Shown: one piece after another, positions 45,420 through 54,682 of the stretch
How the letters are laid out: every line of letters starts with the position of its first letter
Position numbering within the stretch: the first letter of the stretch is position 1
Assembly: GCF_013155295.1 (NCBI RefSeq)
Contig: NZ_JABJXT010000004.1
Location: 124,001 to 188,000, forward strand
Reading direction: 5' to 3'
From: Pseudogemmobacter hezensis
GTDB lineage: Bacteria > Pseudomonadota > Alphaproteobacteria > Rhodobacterales > Rhodobacteraceae
Length of the DNA: 64,000 nucleotides
Notes under the pieces: generated by a model
Databases searched by the model: none
Told to the model about the DNA's origin: nothing
Seen by the model: the letters and a program-made list of their open reading frames with translations, nothing else
Program-made: the position numbers and the translations under genes

Positions 45420-46216
45420 ACCTCACCCCCTGCAATGGCCAATGCCTGACCATTGATGCCCTCGGATCCCGGCGCGCACAACCACAGTGCGGCCGCAGTT
45501 ACCTCATCCGGGCGGATCAGCCGCTTTTGCGGGTTGGTGGCGGCAAGCGTCTTGCGGGCGTCATCCGCGCTCATCCCGGTTTTTTCGACGATATTGGCAA
45601 CCGAGCGGTCGGTCATCTCGGTATCCAGAAACCCCGGGCAAAGCGCATTGACGGTGACGGGCTTCTTCGCCACCTCAAGCGCCAGGCTTTTCACCATGCC
45701 CACCACACCATGTTTCGCCGCAGTATAGGGCGCGACATAGGCATAGCCCTTCAGCCCGGCGGTCGAGGCCACGGCAATCAGCCGCCCCCAGCCGTCAAAC
45801 TGCGCCAAAGCCTGGCGGAAGGTCAGGAAAACCCCGGTCAGATTGACCGCCAGCATCGCGTTCCATTCCGCCAGCGAGGTTTTCGCCAAAGGGGCCGAAC
45901 TCGAGGCCCCGGCATTCGCCACCACGATATCGCAGCGCCCGGCCTCGGTGAAAAGGCGCTGCACATCCGCCTCATCCGTCACATCGGCCAGCAGCGCACG
46001 GGCGCCAATCGCTCCCGCCACCGCCTGCAAGGGGGCCTCGCGGCGACCGCAGATCACCACCTCGGCACCCCGGGCCGCAAAGCCATGGGCAAGGTCTGCC
46101 CCCACCCCGGTGCCACCGCCGGTGATCAGCACGCGTTTGCCGTTCAGATTGTCCTGCCGCAGATCGCTCTGTCTCGGGTCGCTCTGTCCCGGGTCGTTCT
46201 GTCTCGGGTCGCTCAT
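45416..46216 (-). CDS. Short-chain dehydrogenase/reductase
   Basis: 266 residues. NAD(P)-binding motif TGGGTGVG near residue 37, NAG motif (VVANAGAS), catalytic Ser and YxxxK (YTAAK). It likely oxidises or reduces a hydroxy/keto-cyclohexene or hydroxyacyl-CoA intermediate. The first 20 residues are a run of DPRQ-like units from a 15-bp tandem repeat, which is not part of the fold. It overlaps the monooxygenase gene and the MarR gene by 4 bases each. Confidence 0.87.
   Translation of the reverse strand: MSDPRQNDPGQSDPRQSDLRQDNLNGKRVLITGGGTGVGADLAHGFAARGAEVVICGRREAPLQAVAGAIGARALLADVTDEADVQRLFTEAGRCDIVVANAGASSSAPLAKTSLAEWNAMLAVNLTGVFLTFRQALAQFDGWGRLIAVASTAGLKGYAYVAPYTAAKHGVVGMVKSLALEVAKKPVTVNALCPGFLDTEMTDRSVANIVEKTGMSADDARKTLAATNPQKRLIRPDEVTAAALWLCAPGSEGINGQALAIAGGEV
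46154..46213. repeat. Four 15-bp tandem units at the 5' end of the SDR gene
   Basis: CTGTCTCGGGTCGCT (46199-46213 and 46169-46183), CTGTCCCGGGTCGTT (46184-46198) and a degenerate CTGCCGCAGATCGCT (46154-46168). They code for an SDPRQ-type repeat directly after the start Met. Confidence 0.9.
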
Positions 46217-48498
46217 GCGCGGATGGCCTCTTGCTGACGTTGATGCAGCCGGGTCAGTGTGACCTGACCGTGACGGTAGGGGGCGGGCCAGGTGGCTGCA
46301 GCCTCGCCCTGATCGATGGCGGCATGCAATGTCCAGTAGGGATCGGCCAGATGCATCCGCCCGATCATCACCAGATCGGCGCGGCCCGCCATCAGGATGC
46401 CATTGGCCTGATCCCAGTCGGTGATATTGCCGACCGTCATCGTGGCCAGCCCGGCCTCATTGCGGATGCGGTCGGAGAACGGCGTCTGGAACATGCGGCC
46501 ATAGATCGGGCGCTCGGCCGGGTCGGTCTGGCCAGAGGAAACGTCAATGATATCCGCCCCCGCCGCGCTGAACTGGCGGGCGATTTCCACCGCCTCCTCG
46601 GGCGTCACGCCACCCTCGATCCAGTCATTGGCCGAGATCCTGACCGACATCGGCTTATCCGCGGGCCAGACCGCCCGCATGGCGCGAAACACCTCCAAAG
46701 GATAGCGCATGCGGTTTTCAAGGCTGCCGCCGTATTCGTCGGTGCGCTGATTGGTGATCGGGCTGATGAAAGAGGCCAGCAGATAGCCATGTGCTGCGTG
46801 CATCTCAATCATATCGGCCCCGGCCCGCGCGGCCATTTCCGCACCGGCGACGAACTGGGCCCTGACCTCTGCCAGATCGGTGCGGTCCATCGCCCTGGGA
46901 ACCGCATTATCCGCCTTATAGGCAATCGCCGAGGCCGAGATGATCGGCCAGTTGCCCGATTTCAGCGGCGCATCAATGCCCCCATCCCAGGGCACACAGG
47001 TCGAGGCCTTGCGCCCGGCGTGGCCGATCTGGATGCAAAGCTTCGCATCGGTCTCCTGGTGAATGAAATCCGCCAGCCGCTTCCAGGCGGCCTCATGCTC
47101 GGGCGCGTAAAGGCCGGGGCAGCCGGGCGTGATGCGGCCAATCGCCGAGACGCAGGCCATTTCCGTGTAGATCAGCGCCGCACCGCCCTTGGCGCGCTCG
47201 GCATAATGGATCAGGTGCCAGTCGGTCGGGCAGCCATCCACGGCCTTATATTGCGCCATCGGCGACATCACGATGCGGTTCTTGAGGCGCATATCGCGCA
47301 GGGCGAAGGGCGCGAACATCGGGCGGCTGCCCGGCTTGCCACCCGCCTGTTCCTGGAACCAGTCTTCGGCGCTGGCCAGCCATTCCGGGTCGCGCAGGCG
47401 CAGGTTTTCATGGCTGATCCGCTGGCTGCGGGTCAAAAGCGAGTAGGCAAACTGGACGGGCGGCATATCGAGATACCGCTCGACCTGTTCGAACCATTCC
47501 AGGCTGTTGCGGGCCGCCGATTGCAGGCGCAAAACCTCGACCCGGCGCTCTTCCTGATAGCGGGCAAAGGCCGACTGCATATCAGGCTCGGAATGCAGAT
47601 ATTCCGCCAGCGCAATCGCGGAATCAAAGGCCAGCCGCGTGCCAGAGCCGATCGAGAAATGCCCGGTCGCCGCCGCATCGCCCATCAACACGACATTCTC
47701 ATGATACCAGCGCTCGCAGATCACCCGCGGGAATTGCGACCATACCGCCGAGCCGCGCAGATGCGCCGCGTTCGAGATCAGCTCATGCCCGCCGAGGTGA
47801 CGTTCAAAGATCTGGCGGCAGGTCTCGACGATTTCTTCCTTCGACATATCGACGAAGCCGAATTTCTCCCAGGTCTCGGGCAGGGTCTCAACGATGAAAG
47901 TCGCGGTATTGTCGTCGAACTGATAGACATGCGCCCAGACCCAGCCATGCTGGGTTTTCTCAAAGATGAAGGTGAAGGCATCGTCGAATTTCTGATGGGT
48001 GCCCAGCCAGATGAACTTGCATTTGCGCAGGTCGATATCGGGCTGGAATACGTCCTTATATTCGTTGCGCACCACGCTGTTGATACCGTCACAGCCGACA
48101 ACCAGATCGTAATCCCTGCGATACTCCTCAGCCGATTTGAAGATGGTCTCGAACTGCAGATTGACGCCCAGCTCGCGGGCGCGGTTTTGCAAAAGGATCA
48201 GCATCGCCTTGCGCCCGATCCCGGCGAAGCCATGCCCGCCAGAGACAGTGCGCACCCCGTCATGGACCACCGCAATATCATCCCAATAGGCGAAATCGGC
48301 GCGGATCGCCTCTGTGCTGACGGGATCGTTTTTCTGCATCCGCCCCAGGGCGTCGTCTGACAGCACCACCCCCCAGCCGAAGGTGTCATTGGCCTTGTTG
48401 CGTTCCAGCACAGTGATGTCATGCGCGGGGTCACGCAGCTTCATCGAAATCGCAAAATAAAGGCCCGCCGGACCTGCCCCGAGGCAAAGGATCTTCAT
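46213..48498 (-). CDS. 2-aminobenzoyl-CoA monooxygenase/reductase-type fused flavoprotein
   Basis: 761 residues in two flavin domains. Residues 1-380 are a class A FAD monooxygenase (GAGPAG at 7-12, VVGCDGINSVVR, an aromatic-hydroxylase-type GDAAATGHFSIGSG). Residues about 395-760 are an old-yellow-enzyme FMN reductase (LKNRIVMSPMAQYKAVDG, CIQIGHAGRKAS). This fusion is known for 2-aminobenzoyl-CoA monooxygenase/reductase and salicylyl-CoA 5-hydroxylase. With RidA and beta-oxidation genes behind it, the 2-aminobenzoyl-CoA function is likelier: hydroxylation at C5 then ring reduction. ATG 48498 is chosen for the FAD motif position. Confidence 0.87.
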   Translation of the reverse strand: MKILCLGAGPAGLYFAISMKLRDPAHDITVLERNKANDTFGWGVVLSDDALGRMQKNDPVSTEAIRADFAYWDDIAVVHDGVRTVSGGHGFAGIGRKAMLILLQNRARELGVNLQFETIFKSAEEYRRDYDLVVGCDGINSVVRNEYKDVFQPDIDLRKCKFIWLGTHQKFDDAFTFIFEKTQHGWVWAHVYQFDDNTATFIVETLPETWEKFGFVDMSKEEIVETCRQIFERHLGGHELISNAAHLRGSAVWSQFPRVICERWYHENVVLMGDAAATGHFSIGSGTRLAFDSAIALAEYLHSEPDMQSAFARYQEERRVEVLRLQSAARNSLEWFEQVERYLDMPPVQFAYSLLTRSQRISHENLRLRDPEWLASAEDWFQEQAGGKPGSRPMFAPFALRDMRLKNRIVMSPMAQYKAVDGCPTDWHLIHYAERAKGGAALIYTEMACVSAIGRITPGCPGLYAPEHEAAWKRLADFIHQETDAKLCIQIGHAGRKASTCVPWDGGIDAPLKSGNWPIISASAIAYKADNAVPRAMDRTDLAEVRAQFVAGAEMAARAGADMIEMHAAHGYLLASFISPITNQRTDEYGGSLENRMRYPLEVFRAMRAVWPADKPMSVRISANDWIEGGVTPEEAVEIARQFSAAGADIIDVSSGQTDPAERPIYGRMFQTPFSDRIRNEAGLATMTVGNITDWDQANGILMAGRADLVMIGRMHLADPYWTLHAAIDQGEAAATWPAPYRHGQVTLTRLHQRQQEAIRA

Positions 48499-48533
48499 CA
48501 CCGAAACTCCCTGATTTGGGATGATCCTTGCCG

Positions 48534-48588
48534 CTTCGCCGATAAATTTCAAGTTTAAAATTTTGTGACTTGAAATTTATCGACGAAG
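48534..48588. promoter_or_regulatory. Long palindromic operator between divergent catabolic operons
   Basis: The arm at 48534-48554 ends CGATAAATTTCAAGT and the arm at 48568-48588 starts ACTTGAAATTTATCG. They pair at 20 of 21 positions around a 13-base A/T-rich centre. It lies between the monooxygenase start (48498) and the hydratase start (48605). Each arm holds a TTGAAA that can serve as -35 box for one of the two directions, so a bound repressor could block both. It probably binds a MarR protein. Confidence 0.75.
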
Positions 48589-48604
48589 GCGCATTGTGCA
48601 GCCT

Positions 48605-49360
48605 ATGGAACATCTGATCGAGACTGATGAGGGCGGCTGGACCCGGCTGCTGATCAACCGCCCCGGCGCGAAAAATGCGCTGAACACTGCGCTGCTGGCC
48701 GACCTGGCGGCGGCGCTGACGCGGCTTTCGGGCGATGACAGCTGCCGCGCGGTGATGATCGCGGGCGCTGATGGCAATTTCGCCGCCGGGGCCGATATCG
48801 GCGAGATTGAGGGCAAAACCAGCACTGAGGCGGCGGCGGATCCGCGCAAAGCCCAATGGGCCAGCATCCGCGCCTTTCCAAAGCCGCTGGTCGCCGCGGT
48901 TGAGGGCTTTGCCCTGGGCGGCGGGTTAGAGCTGGCGCTGATGGCCGATCTGATGGTGGTGGGCGACAGCGCCCGGCTGGGGCTGGCGGAAACCAATCTG
49001 GGCATCATCCCCGGCGCGGGTGGCGGGCAGCGGCTGATCGCCCGCATCGGCCCGGCCAAAGCGGCGCGGATGGTGCTGACCGGGGAAATCATCGATGCCG
49101 ACACCGCCTTCGCCTGGGGGCTTGCCGCCTGTCGCGCCGGGGACGCGCTGGCCGAGGGGGCGGCGCTGACCGCGCGCCTCGCGCAGCGGGCGCCGCTGGC
49201 GCTGCAGGCGGCCAAAGCGGCGCTGATCCAGGGCGCCGAGGCCGCGCTTGCGCTGGATGCCGAGCGGGCCGCATTCGAGGCGCTGCTGGACAGCCAGGAC
49301 AAGGCCGAGGGCATCCGCGCCTTCCGCGAAAAGCGCAAACCCATCTGGCAGGGGAAATGA
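48605..49360 (+). CDS. Enoyl-CoA hydratase/isomerase family protein
   Basis: 251 residues, crotonase fold: oxyanion-hole segment GNFAAGADIGEIEG near residue 63 and GFALGGGLELALMADLMV near residue 104, with Glu in ETNLGIIPGAGGGQRL. A typical hydratase of aromatic-acid beta-oxidation (PaaF-like). ATG 48605; the upstream GTG at 48596 is less likely. It leads a two-gene plus-strand unit with the next gene and shares the palindromic control region with the minus-strand operon. Confidence 0.88.
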   Translation: MEHLIETDEGGWTRLLINRPGAKNALNTALLADLAAALTRLSGDDSCRAVMIAGADGNFAAGADIGEIEGKTSTEAAADPRKAQWASIRAFPKPLVAAVEGFALGGGLELALMADLMVVGDSARLGLAETNLGIIPGAGGGQRLIARIGPAKAARMVLTGEIIDADTAFAWGLAACRAGDALAEGAALTARLAQRAPLALQAAKAALIQGAEAALALDAERAAFEALLDSQDKAEGIRAFREKRKPIWQGK

Positions 49361-49361
49361 C

Positions 49362-50471
49362 ATGGCGACGGTGGCGGTGATTGGCCTTGGCACGATGGGC
49401 CTTGGCATTGCGCAGACCTATGCGGCAGCGGGGTTTGAGGTGCTGGCCACTGATGCCCATGCCCCCGTCCGCGACACGGCGGCCAGCCGCCTGGCCGCAG
49501 CGCTTGCCCCCCGTGTCGAGGCGGGCAAGATGACGCCCGCCGCCCGCGATGCGCTTTTGTCCAGGTTCCGCGTGGTAAACGGCCCCGAAGTGATGGGCGC
49601 GGCGGATCTGGCGATCGAGGCCGTTGTTGAACGGCTGGACGTAAAACAGCATATTTTCAATGCATTAGAGGATGTCATGCGCCCCGATGCGGTGCTGGCC
49701 AGCAATACATCCTCGCTTTCCGTGGCCAGGATGGCCCAGGGGCTGCGCCATCCCGAACGCCTGATCGGCCTGCATTTCTTCAACCCCGCCCCGGTGATGA
49801 AACTGGTCGAGCTGGTCGCGCATCCGGCCAGCGGACCCCAGGCCCTGCACCTCGCGCGGCAGCTGACCGAGGCGGCGGGCAAGACCGTCATCCAATGCCC
49901 CGACCGCCCCGGCTTTATCGTCAACCGCTGCGCCAGACCCTTTTACGGCGAGGCGCTCGCACTGTTGGAAGAGGGCCGCAGCCCCGGCGAGATCGACGCG
50001 GCGATGCAGGGCGCGGGCTACCGCCTTGGCCCATTCGCGCTGATTGACCTGGTGGGCGCAGACATCAATCTGGCCGCGACCGAAAGCCTTGCGGCGGCGA
50101 TGGGCGGCAGCCCGCGCTATCATGTGTTTGAGGCGCTGAAGGTCCAGGTCGCCAGCGGCAATCTGGGGCGCAAAACCGGGCGCGGGTTTCTGTTCCCCGA
50201 CAGCCCCGGCCCCCTGCCCGATGATGCCTCCAGCCTTGTTCTGCGCATCGAGGCCACGCTGATCAATGAGGCGCTCTGGCTGCTGTCCGAGGGGGGGATT
50301 GATGAAAGCGGTATTGATACCGCATTGAAACTGGGGCTGAATTTCCCGCGCGGGCCGTTTGAGATGCTGTCCCTTCACGGCGCAGACAGCGTGCGGGCCA
50401 CACTTGCACGGCTGGAAACCAGCGCCCCGCCACCGCTGAAAATCCGCTATTTGGCCGCGCCTGGCCTGTAG
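49362..50471 (+). CDS. 3-hydroxyacyl-CoA dehydrogenase
   Basis: 369 residues. NAD-binding motif GLGTMGLGIAQTYAAAG, SNTSSLSV, and the family box HPERLIGLHFFNPAPVMKLVELV with the catalytic His. Two C-terminal helical dimerisation domains follow. It oxidises a 3-hydroxyacyl-CoA in the lower pathway before thiolysis. One base separates it from the hydratase gene. A two-way terminator follows its stop. Confidence 0.9.
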   Translation: MATVAVIGLGTMGLGIAQTYAAAGFEVLATDAHAPVRDTAASRLAAALAPRVEAGKMTPAARDALLSRFRVVNGPEVMGAADLAIEAVVERLDVKQHIFNALEDVMRPDAVLASNTSSLSVARMAQGLRHPERLIGLHFFNPAPVMKLVELVAHPASGPQALHLARQLTEAAGKTVIQCPDRPGFIVNRCARPFYGEALALLEEGRSPGEIDAAMQGAGYRLGPFALIDLVGADINLAATESLAAAMGGSPRYHVFEALKVQVASGNLGRKTGRGFLFPDSPGPLPDDASSLVLRIEATLINEALWLLSEGGIDESGIDTALKLGLNFPRGPFEMLSLHGADSVRATLARLETSAPPPLKIRYLAAPGL

Positions 50472-50492
50472 GAAACCAGACGCCGCATAAGC

Positions 50493-50519
50493 AAAGGGCC
50501 GGGGATTTCCCGGCCCTTT
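50493..50519. terminator. Bidirectional terminator between convergent genes
   Basis: An 11-bp perfect stem, AAAGGGCCGGG (50493-50503) with CCCGGCCCTTT (50509-50519), loop of 5. T runs on both strands make it usable in both directions between the 3-hydroxyacyl-CoA dehydrogenase and iorB stops. Confidence 0.88.
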
Positions 50520-50525
50520 TGTCGC

Positions 50526-52067
50526 TCAGACAAAGCTGCGGATGGTCTGGATCGCACCGTCGAGATCCTTGCCTTCCTCATCCTTCAGCGCCGCCTCGCG
50601 CAGACGACGCGCCCAATCGGCGGCATCCTCGCGCCCGGCGACCAGATCAATCGCCGCGATCACCCGGTCAAACTTCGACAGGCCCCGCGCATGGGTGTCG
50701 GAATAGCCCTTGATGAGGCGGCGGCAGCGGATCAGCTCGACCGCGAGGGCGTAGTTGCGATCAACCTCAGCCAGGGCGCGGGTCAGCCAGGCCTCAAGAT
50801 GCGCCACCTCTTGTGCGTGGCGCAGCGTGCGGCGGCGCCAGAACTTCATGCCGCCCAGCAGGTAAAGCATGGCATAGCCGCGAAAGCTGTCGGTGCGGAT
50901 GCGCCGCCCATGGCCGAACCAACGGTTCAGTCGCGCCATGGATTTCGGATTGGCCTCGACCCGTGCCCCCCATTTGAGCGGCAGCATGCCGGCGATTTCC
51001 TCGGCGCGGGGGTGCATGAACTCGGTCAGCTGCATCAGATGCTGATCCTTTGCGCCCATCTCGCCGCGGATCCGGGCAAAGCGGTTGCCACGGGTTTTCA
51101 GATCGGCCACCCGGATCACATCGTCGTAACACATTGCATTTGCGATGTATTTCGCCGCCTGGACCGAGAGATCCCAGGGGGCGTGATCGCGGTCCAGCAC
51201 GGTTTGCAGCCGATCCAGATAGTCCGCCCCATAGGCGATGTCCTGAAAACTGACCACCTTGCGCAGCCCGTGTTCCCCCATTTCCGCCACCGGAGCGGGC
51301 ATCGCCTGCAGCCGCGCCACCAGCTTTTCCCAGGCCGCCATCAGCTTTGCCGGGCCGCGCACCATTGTATCTGCTACCGCAGGCGCGGGCTCGTTCTTGC
51401 CGATATCGCCGTTCAGCGCCGCATCATAGCCCGCGCCAAAGGCCCGGAGACTGGCCTCAATCCCCTTGCCGCCCGAGTGGCGGATCGCATCCTCAAAGGC
51501 CTGGCGCGGGAACGGCAGCGCCCCCGAGGCCGCCAGCGCCCCGAACAAAGTCGAGGAAATGATCGAGCCGTTTTTCACCGCCACCGCCTCATAATCGGCG
51601 GCCAGCAGGCGTTTCGCGGTCTGGATCGCGGCCTCGCGCACTGCCTCGGGGTCGGCGACGCCGTCGCCCGGCACCATCTTCTCGGAAACCGCCAGATTGC
51701 GATGGGTCGAGGCGATCAGCGTGGTGCGATCAGGCGTGACAAAGCCGCGAATGATGGCGCGACCGGCCTCCATCCATTCGGCGGCGATCATGACATCGAC
51801 GTCGCCCGCCGCCGGCATCAGCGAGAAAACCGGATCGCCGCCGTCTTTCGGGGCCATCTCGACATAGTAGATCGTGGCCCCGGTGCGCTGCGACACCCCC
51901 GCGACCGAGGTCGCCTGGGCCGCAAACCCCTGAGATCGCGCGACATCCTCGATCCAGCCGGTCAGCACGCCGCCACCCTGGCCGCCCACCGCATAGATCG
52001 CCACTTTGATGATGGATTTCAGCTTTTCATCGGGCTGACGGGGCGGGATCACTTCATGCAGGCTCAT
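50526..52067 (-). CDS. iorB: Indolepyruvate:ferredoxin oxidoreductase-type subunit, long form
   Basis: 513 residues. The first 210 are the gamma/beta catalytic domain of 2-oxoacid:acceptor oxidoreductases (VAIYAVGGQGGGVLTGWIED, GVSQRTGATIYYVEM). The remainder is an extra helical domain, as in the long IorB forms with a DUF6537-like C-terminus. With IorA it would oxidatively decarboxylate an aryl 2-oxoacid onto CoA and pass electrons to ferredoxin or another acceptor. The start overlaps the iorA stop by 4 bases. The substrate here is more likely isatinate than indolepyruvate (inference from neighbours). Confidence 0.82.
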   Translation of the reverse strand: MSLHEVIPPRQPDEKLKSIIKVAIYAVGGQGGGVLTGWIEDVARSQGFAAQATSVAGVSQRTGATIYYVEMAPKDGGDPVFSLMPAAGDVDVMIAAEWMEAGRAIIRGFVTPDRTTLIASTHRNLAVSEKMVPGDGVADPEAVREAAIQTAKRLLAADYEAVAVKNGSIISSTLFGALAASGALPFPRQAFEDAIRHSGGKGIEASLRAFGAGYDAALNGDIGKNEPAPAVADTMVRGPAKLMAAWEKLVARLQAMPAPVAEMGEHGLRKVVSFQDIAYGADYLDRLQTVLDRDHAPWDLSVQAAKYIANAMCYDDVIRVADLKTRGNRFARIRGEMGAKDQHLMQLTEFMHPRAEEIAGMLPLKWGARVEANPKSMARLNRWFGHGRRIRTDSFRGYAMLYLLGGMKFWRRRTLRHAQEVAHLEAWLTRALAEVDRNYALAVELIRCRRLIKGYSDTHARGLSKFDRVIAAIDLVAGREDAADWARRLREAALKDEEGKDLDGAIQTIRSFV

Positions 52068-54205
52068 ACCGGGAACTCCAGCGTACGGGCGGCGCGGCGG
52101 CGGGCAAGCCAGCCGATCAGGCGGGTTCGCAACCCGGCGCGCCATTTCTCAAACCCGGTCGGGTTATGGACCACGTCAGCGCGGTAGAAGCTGGGGCACA
52201 GCACCGCCGCATCAGCCACCTCGCCGCAATTGCCGCAGCCAACGCAGGTCTGGTCGATCCGCGCCACCGGGTCATCGCGCAAGGGATCGCCCGTGTGTTT
52301 CAGCCCCAAAGAGGGGCAGCCCGACAGCCGCATGCAGGCGTGATCGCCGGTGCAGACCGCCTCATCAACGCCAAAGCGAGGCGCCTCAACCCGGCGGCCC
52401 TCTTTGATCGCTTTGGCCTTCAGCGGCCGCTCGCGGCGCTGCTTGTTCAGCATACATTCCGACGAGGCGACGATGACTTTCGGGCCTTTTTCGTCGGTGG
52501 TCAGCGCCTCGGTGATGGTCGCTTTCAGCTTTGGCACATCATAGGTGTGGTCGATCTGGCGCACCCATTTCACGCCGATTCCCTTTACCGCCTGCGAGAT
52601 CGGGTTGTTCGTCGCCTTGGTGTCGTTTTTCGCCCGCGACGACATCACATCCTGGCCGCCCGTCGCCGCCGAGTAATAATTGTCGACCACGACCACCAGG
52701 CTGTCAGACTTGTTGAACACCATATTGCCGATCGAGGTGTTCAGCCCGTTGTGCCAGAAGCCGCCATCACCGATGATCGAGATAGGCCGCCTCTCGCCAC
52801 CGCCGTCAAAGGCCGCGTTGGCCGCTGGCCCAAGGCCATAGCCCATCGTCGCCCCGCCCACATAAAAGGGCGGCATAGAGCCGAACAGATGGCAGCCGAT
52901 ATCGGCGGTGATCTGATGCTTGCCGCGTTCCTGCTGCACCATTTTCAGCGCGGCAAAGATGGGGCGCTCGGGGCAGCCGGTGCAAAATCCTGGCGGCCGC
53001 ATCGGCACCACTTTGGTCAGATCCGGCAACTGCGGCTTGTCCTCATTCGGTGCGCGGACGGTGGCGGGCAGCATATCGGGCGCGGCGATTTTCAAAAACG
53101 CCGTCAGACTGTCCAGCATCACCTGGCCGGTATATTCGCCCCCCATCGGCAGGATGCCCTTGCCGTGCAGTTTGACCGTCGACCCGGCGCGGTAGAGATA
53201 GGTGGAAAGCTGCTGCTCCATAAATTCGGGGTGGCCCTCTTCGACCATCAGGAGGTTTTCCTTGCCCTCGCAGAATTCCAGAAACTCTGATGAAACAAGT
53301 GGATAGGCCACATTCAGGCAATAGATCGGCAGGTCTGTATTGCCGTAAAGATCGGCCAGCCCCATGCGCTGCAGCGCCCGGATCACGCCGTTGTACATGC
53401 CGCCCTGAACCACCAGCCCGGCCTTGCCGCCCTTCGGGCCGAAGAATTCATTCAGCTTATGCTCGATGATGAATTTCTCGGCGGCGGGCCAGCGATTGTT
53501 GATCTTGTCCTGTTCATGCAGATAGGTGAAGGGCGGCAGCACCACGCGGGTAACATCGGCCTGCGGGTTCTTCAGCGCGTCTTTGACGGTCAGCGGCGGG
53601 CGCCTGTTGTCGCGGCACTCAAAGGTGCCGGTGACATGGCAAGAGCGGATCCGCACGATCATCATCACGGGCGTATTCGTCGCCTCGGACATATCAAACC
53701 CGTAATGCACGGCGTCAACCATCGCCTGCAGATTGGGGCGCGGGTCCAGCAGCCACATCTGCGATTTCATCGCAAAAGCGTGGCTGCGTTCCTGCATGAT
53801 CGAGGAGCCCTCGCCATAATCCTCGCCGACGATGATCAGCGCGCCGCCATTGACGCCGGAATCGGTCAGGTTCGCCAGCGCGTCAGATGCCACATTGACG
53901 CCCACCGGCCCCTTGAAGGTCACCGCCCCCCGGATCGGATAATGGATCGAGGCCGCCAGCATCGCTGCCGCCCCTGCCTCATTCGCGTTGGCCTCAAAGC
54001 GGACGCCAAGCTCTGCCATCAGCTCTTCGGCATCGGCCAGCACATCCATCATATGCGAGATGGGTGCGCCCTGATAGCCGCCGACATAGCCGACCCCGCT
54101 TTCCAGCAGCGCCTTGGTCAGGGCAAGGATTCCCTCGCCGGTAAATGTCTCGCCCGCGCCTTTGCGCAGGTGCTCAACCTCGGCCTTGAAGCTGCGCTCT
54201 GCCAT
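52064..54205 (-). CDS. iorA: Indolepyruvate:ferredoxin oxidoreductase-type thiamine-diphosphate subunit
   Basis: 713 residues. Order: pyrimidine-binding domain (GVGYVGGYQGAPISHMMDVLAD), a domain ending EEGHPEFMEQQ, the thiamine-diphosphate site (IIGDGGFWHNGLNTSIGNMV and VVVDNYYSAATGGQ), then a ferredoxin-like end with CMRLSGCPS and CVGCGNCGEVADAAVLCPS for [4Fe-4S] clusters. It is the catalytic subunit that adds the 2-oxoacid to thiamine. Three bases separate it from the MarR gene. Being an iron-sulfur enzyme in an O2-using pathway is notable. Confidence 0.87.
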   Translation of the reverse strand: MAERSFKAEVEHLRKGAGETFTGEGILALTKALLESGVGYVGGYQGAPISHMMDVLADAEELMAELGVRFEANANEAGAAAMLAASIHYPIRGAVTFKGPVGVNVASDALANLTDSGVNGGALIIVGEDYGEGSSIMQERSHAFAMKSQMWLLDPRPNLQAMVDAVHYGFDMSEATNTPVMMIVRIRSCHVTGTFECRDNRRPPLTVKDALKNPQADVTRVVLPPFTYLHEQDKINNRWPAAEKFIIEHKLNEFFGPKGGKAGLVVQGGMYNGVIRALQRMGLADLYGNTDLPIYCLNVAYPLVSSEFLEFCEGKENLLMVEEGHPEFMEQQLSTYLYRAGSTVKLHGKGILPMGGEYTGQVMLDSLTAFLKIAAPDMLPATVRAPNEDKPQLPDLTKVVPMRPPGFCTGCPERPIFAALKMVQQERGKHQITADIGCHLFGSMPPFYVGGATMGYGLGPAANAAFDGGGERRPISIIGDGGFWHNGLNTSIGNMVFNKSDSLVVVVDNYYSAATGGQDVMSSRAKNDTKATNNPISQAVKGIGVKWVRQIDHTYDVPKLKATITEALTTDEKGPKVIVASSECMLNKQRRERPLKAKAIKEGRRVEAPRFGVDEAVCTGDHACMRLSGCPSLGLKHTGDPLRDDPVARIDQTCVGCGNCGEVADAAVLCPSFYRADVVHNPTGFEKWRAGLRTRLIGWLARRRAARTLEFPV

Positions 54206-54208
54206 GGT

Positions 54209-54682
54209 TCAAACCTCTTGCTTGCATATATTGGCTAGCATTTTCTGAAGGGTGCCGACGAAAGCATGCCGCTCTTCGTCGGAAATGCCGCGAAACATCC
54301 GCTCGGTGGCCAGCGCCATATGCGGCCAGATCCTCTCGAATGCGGCGCGGCCCTGATCGGTGGAAAAGACGCGGGTGGCGCGGCTGTCATTGGCGTCAGT
54401 CTCACGCCGGACCAGCCCCTCGGCCTGCAGCTGATCCAGCGCCCGGGACAGGGTTGATTGTTCGGTCACCGCCAGCTCTGCCAGCTCGCGGATCAGGGGG
54501 CCATCCATCACGGAAAGCACCCCAAGCGCCCGCATCTTGGCGGTGGTCAGGCCCATATCGGCCATCTCACCGCGCAGGATGCCGTTATACTGGCTCATCA
54601 GGCGGTTCATCAGATAGGGCGGAAAGGCGGAAAGACCGATCTGCCCCAGCCGCTGCGCCGGGCTGGGGGTCTCGCTGCTCAT
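54209..54682 (-). CDS. MarR-family regulator of the isatin/2-oxoacid operon
   Basis: 157 residues, winged helix at about residues 60-105 (LAELAVTEQSTLSRALDQLQAEGLVRRETDANDSRATRVF). It is embedded between the flavoenzyme and iorA genes with 4-base overlap and 3-base gap, so probably autoregulates the operon, binding in the 57037-57206 region. The ligand is likely a pathway intermediate. Confidence 0.82.
   Translation of the reverse strand: MSSETPSPAQRLGQIGLSAFPPYLMNRLMSQYNGILRGEMADMGLTTAKMRALGVLSVMDGPLIRELAELAVTEQSTLSRALDQLQAEGLVRRETDANDSRATRVFSTDQGRAAFERIWPHMALATERMFRGISDEERHAFVGTLQKMLANICKQEV

Noticed and set aside
46213-48498. Salicylyl-CoA 5-hydroxylase for the fused flavoprotein
   Set aside because: The architecture is the same, but RidA, isatin hydrolase-like and IorAB genes point to an amino-substituted substrate; not excluded by sequence alone.
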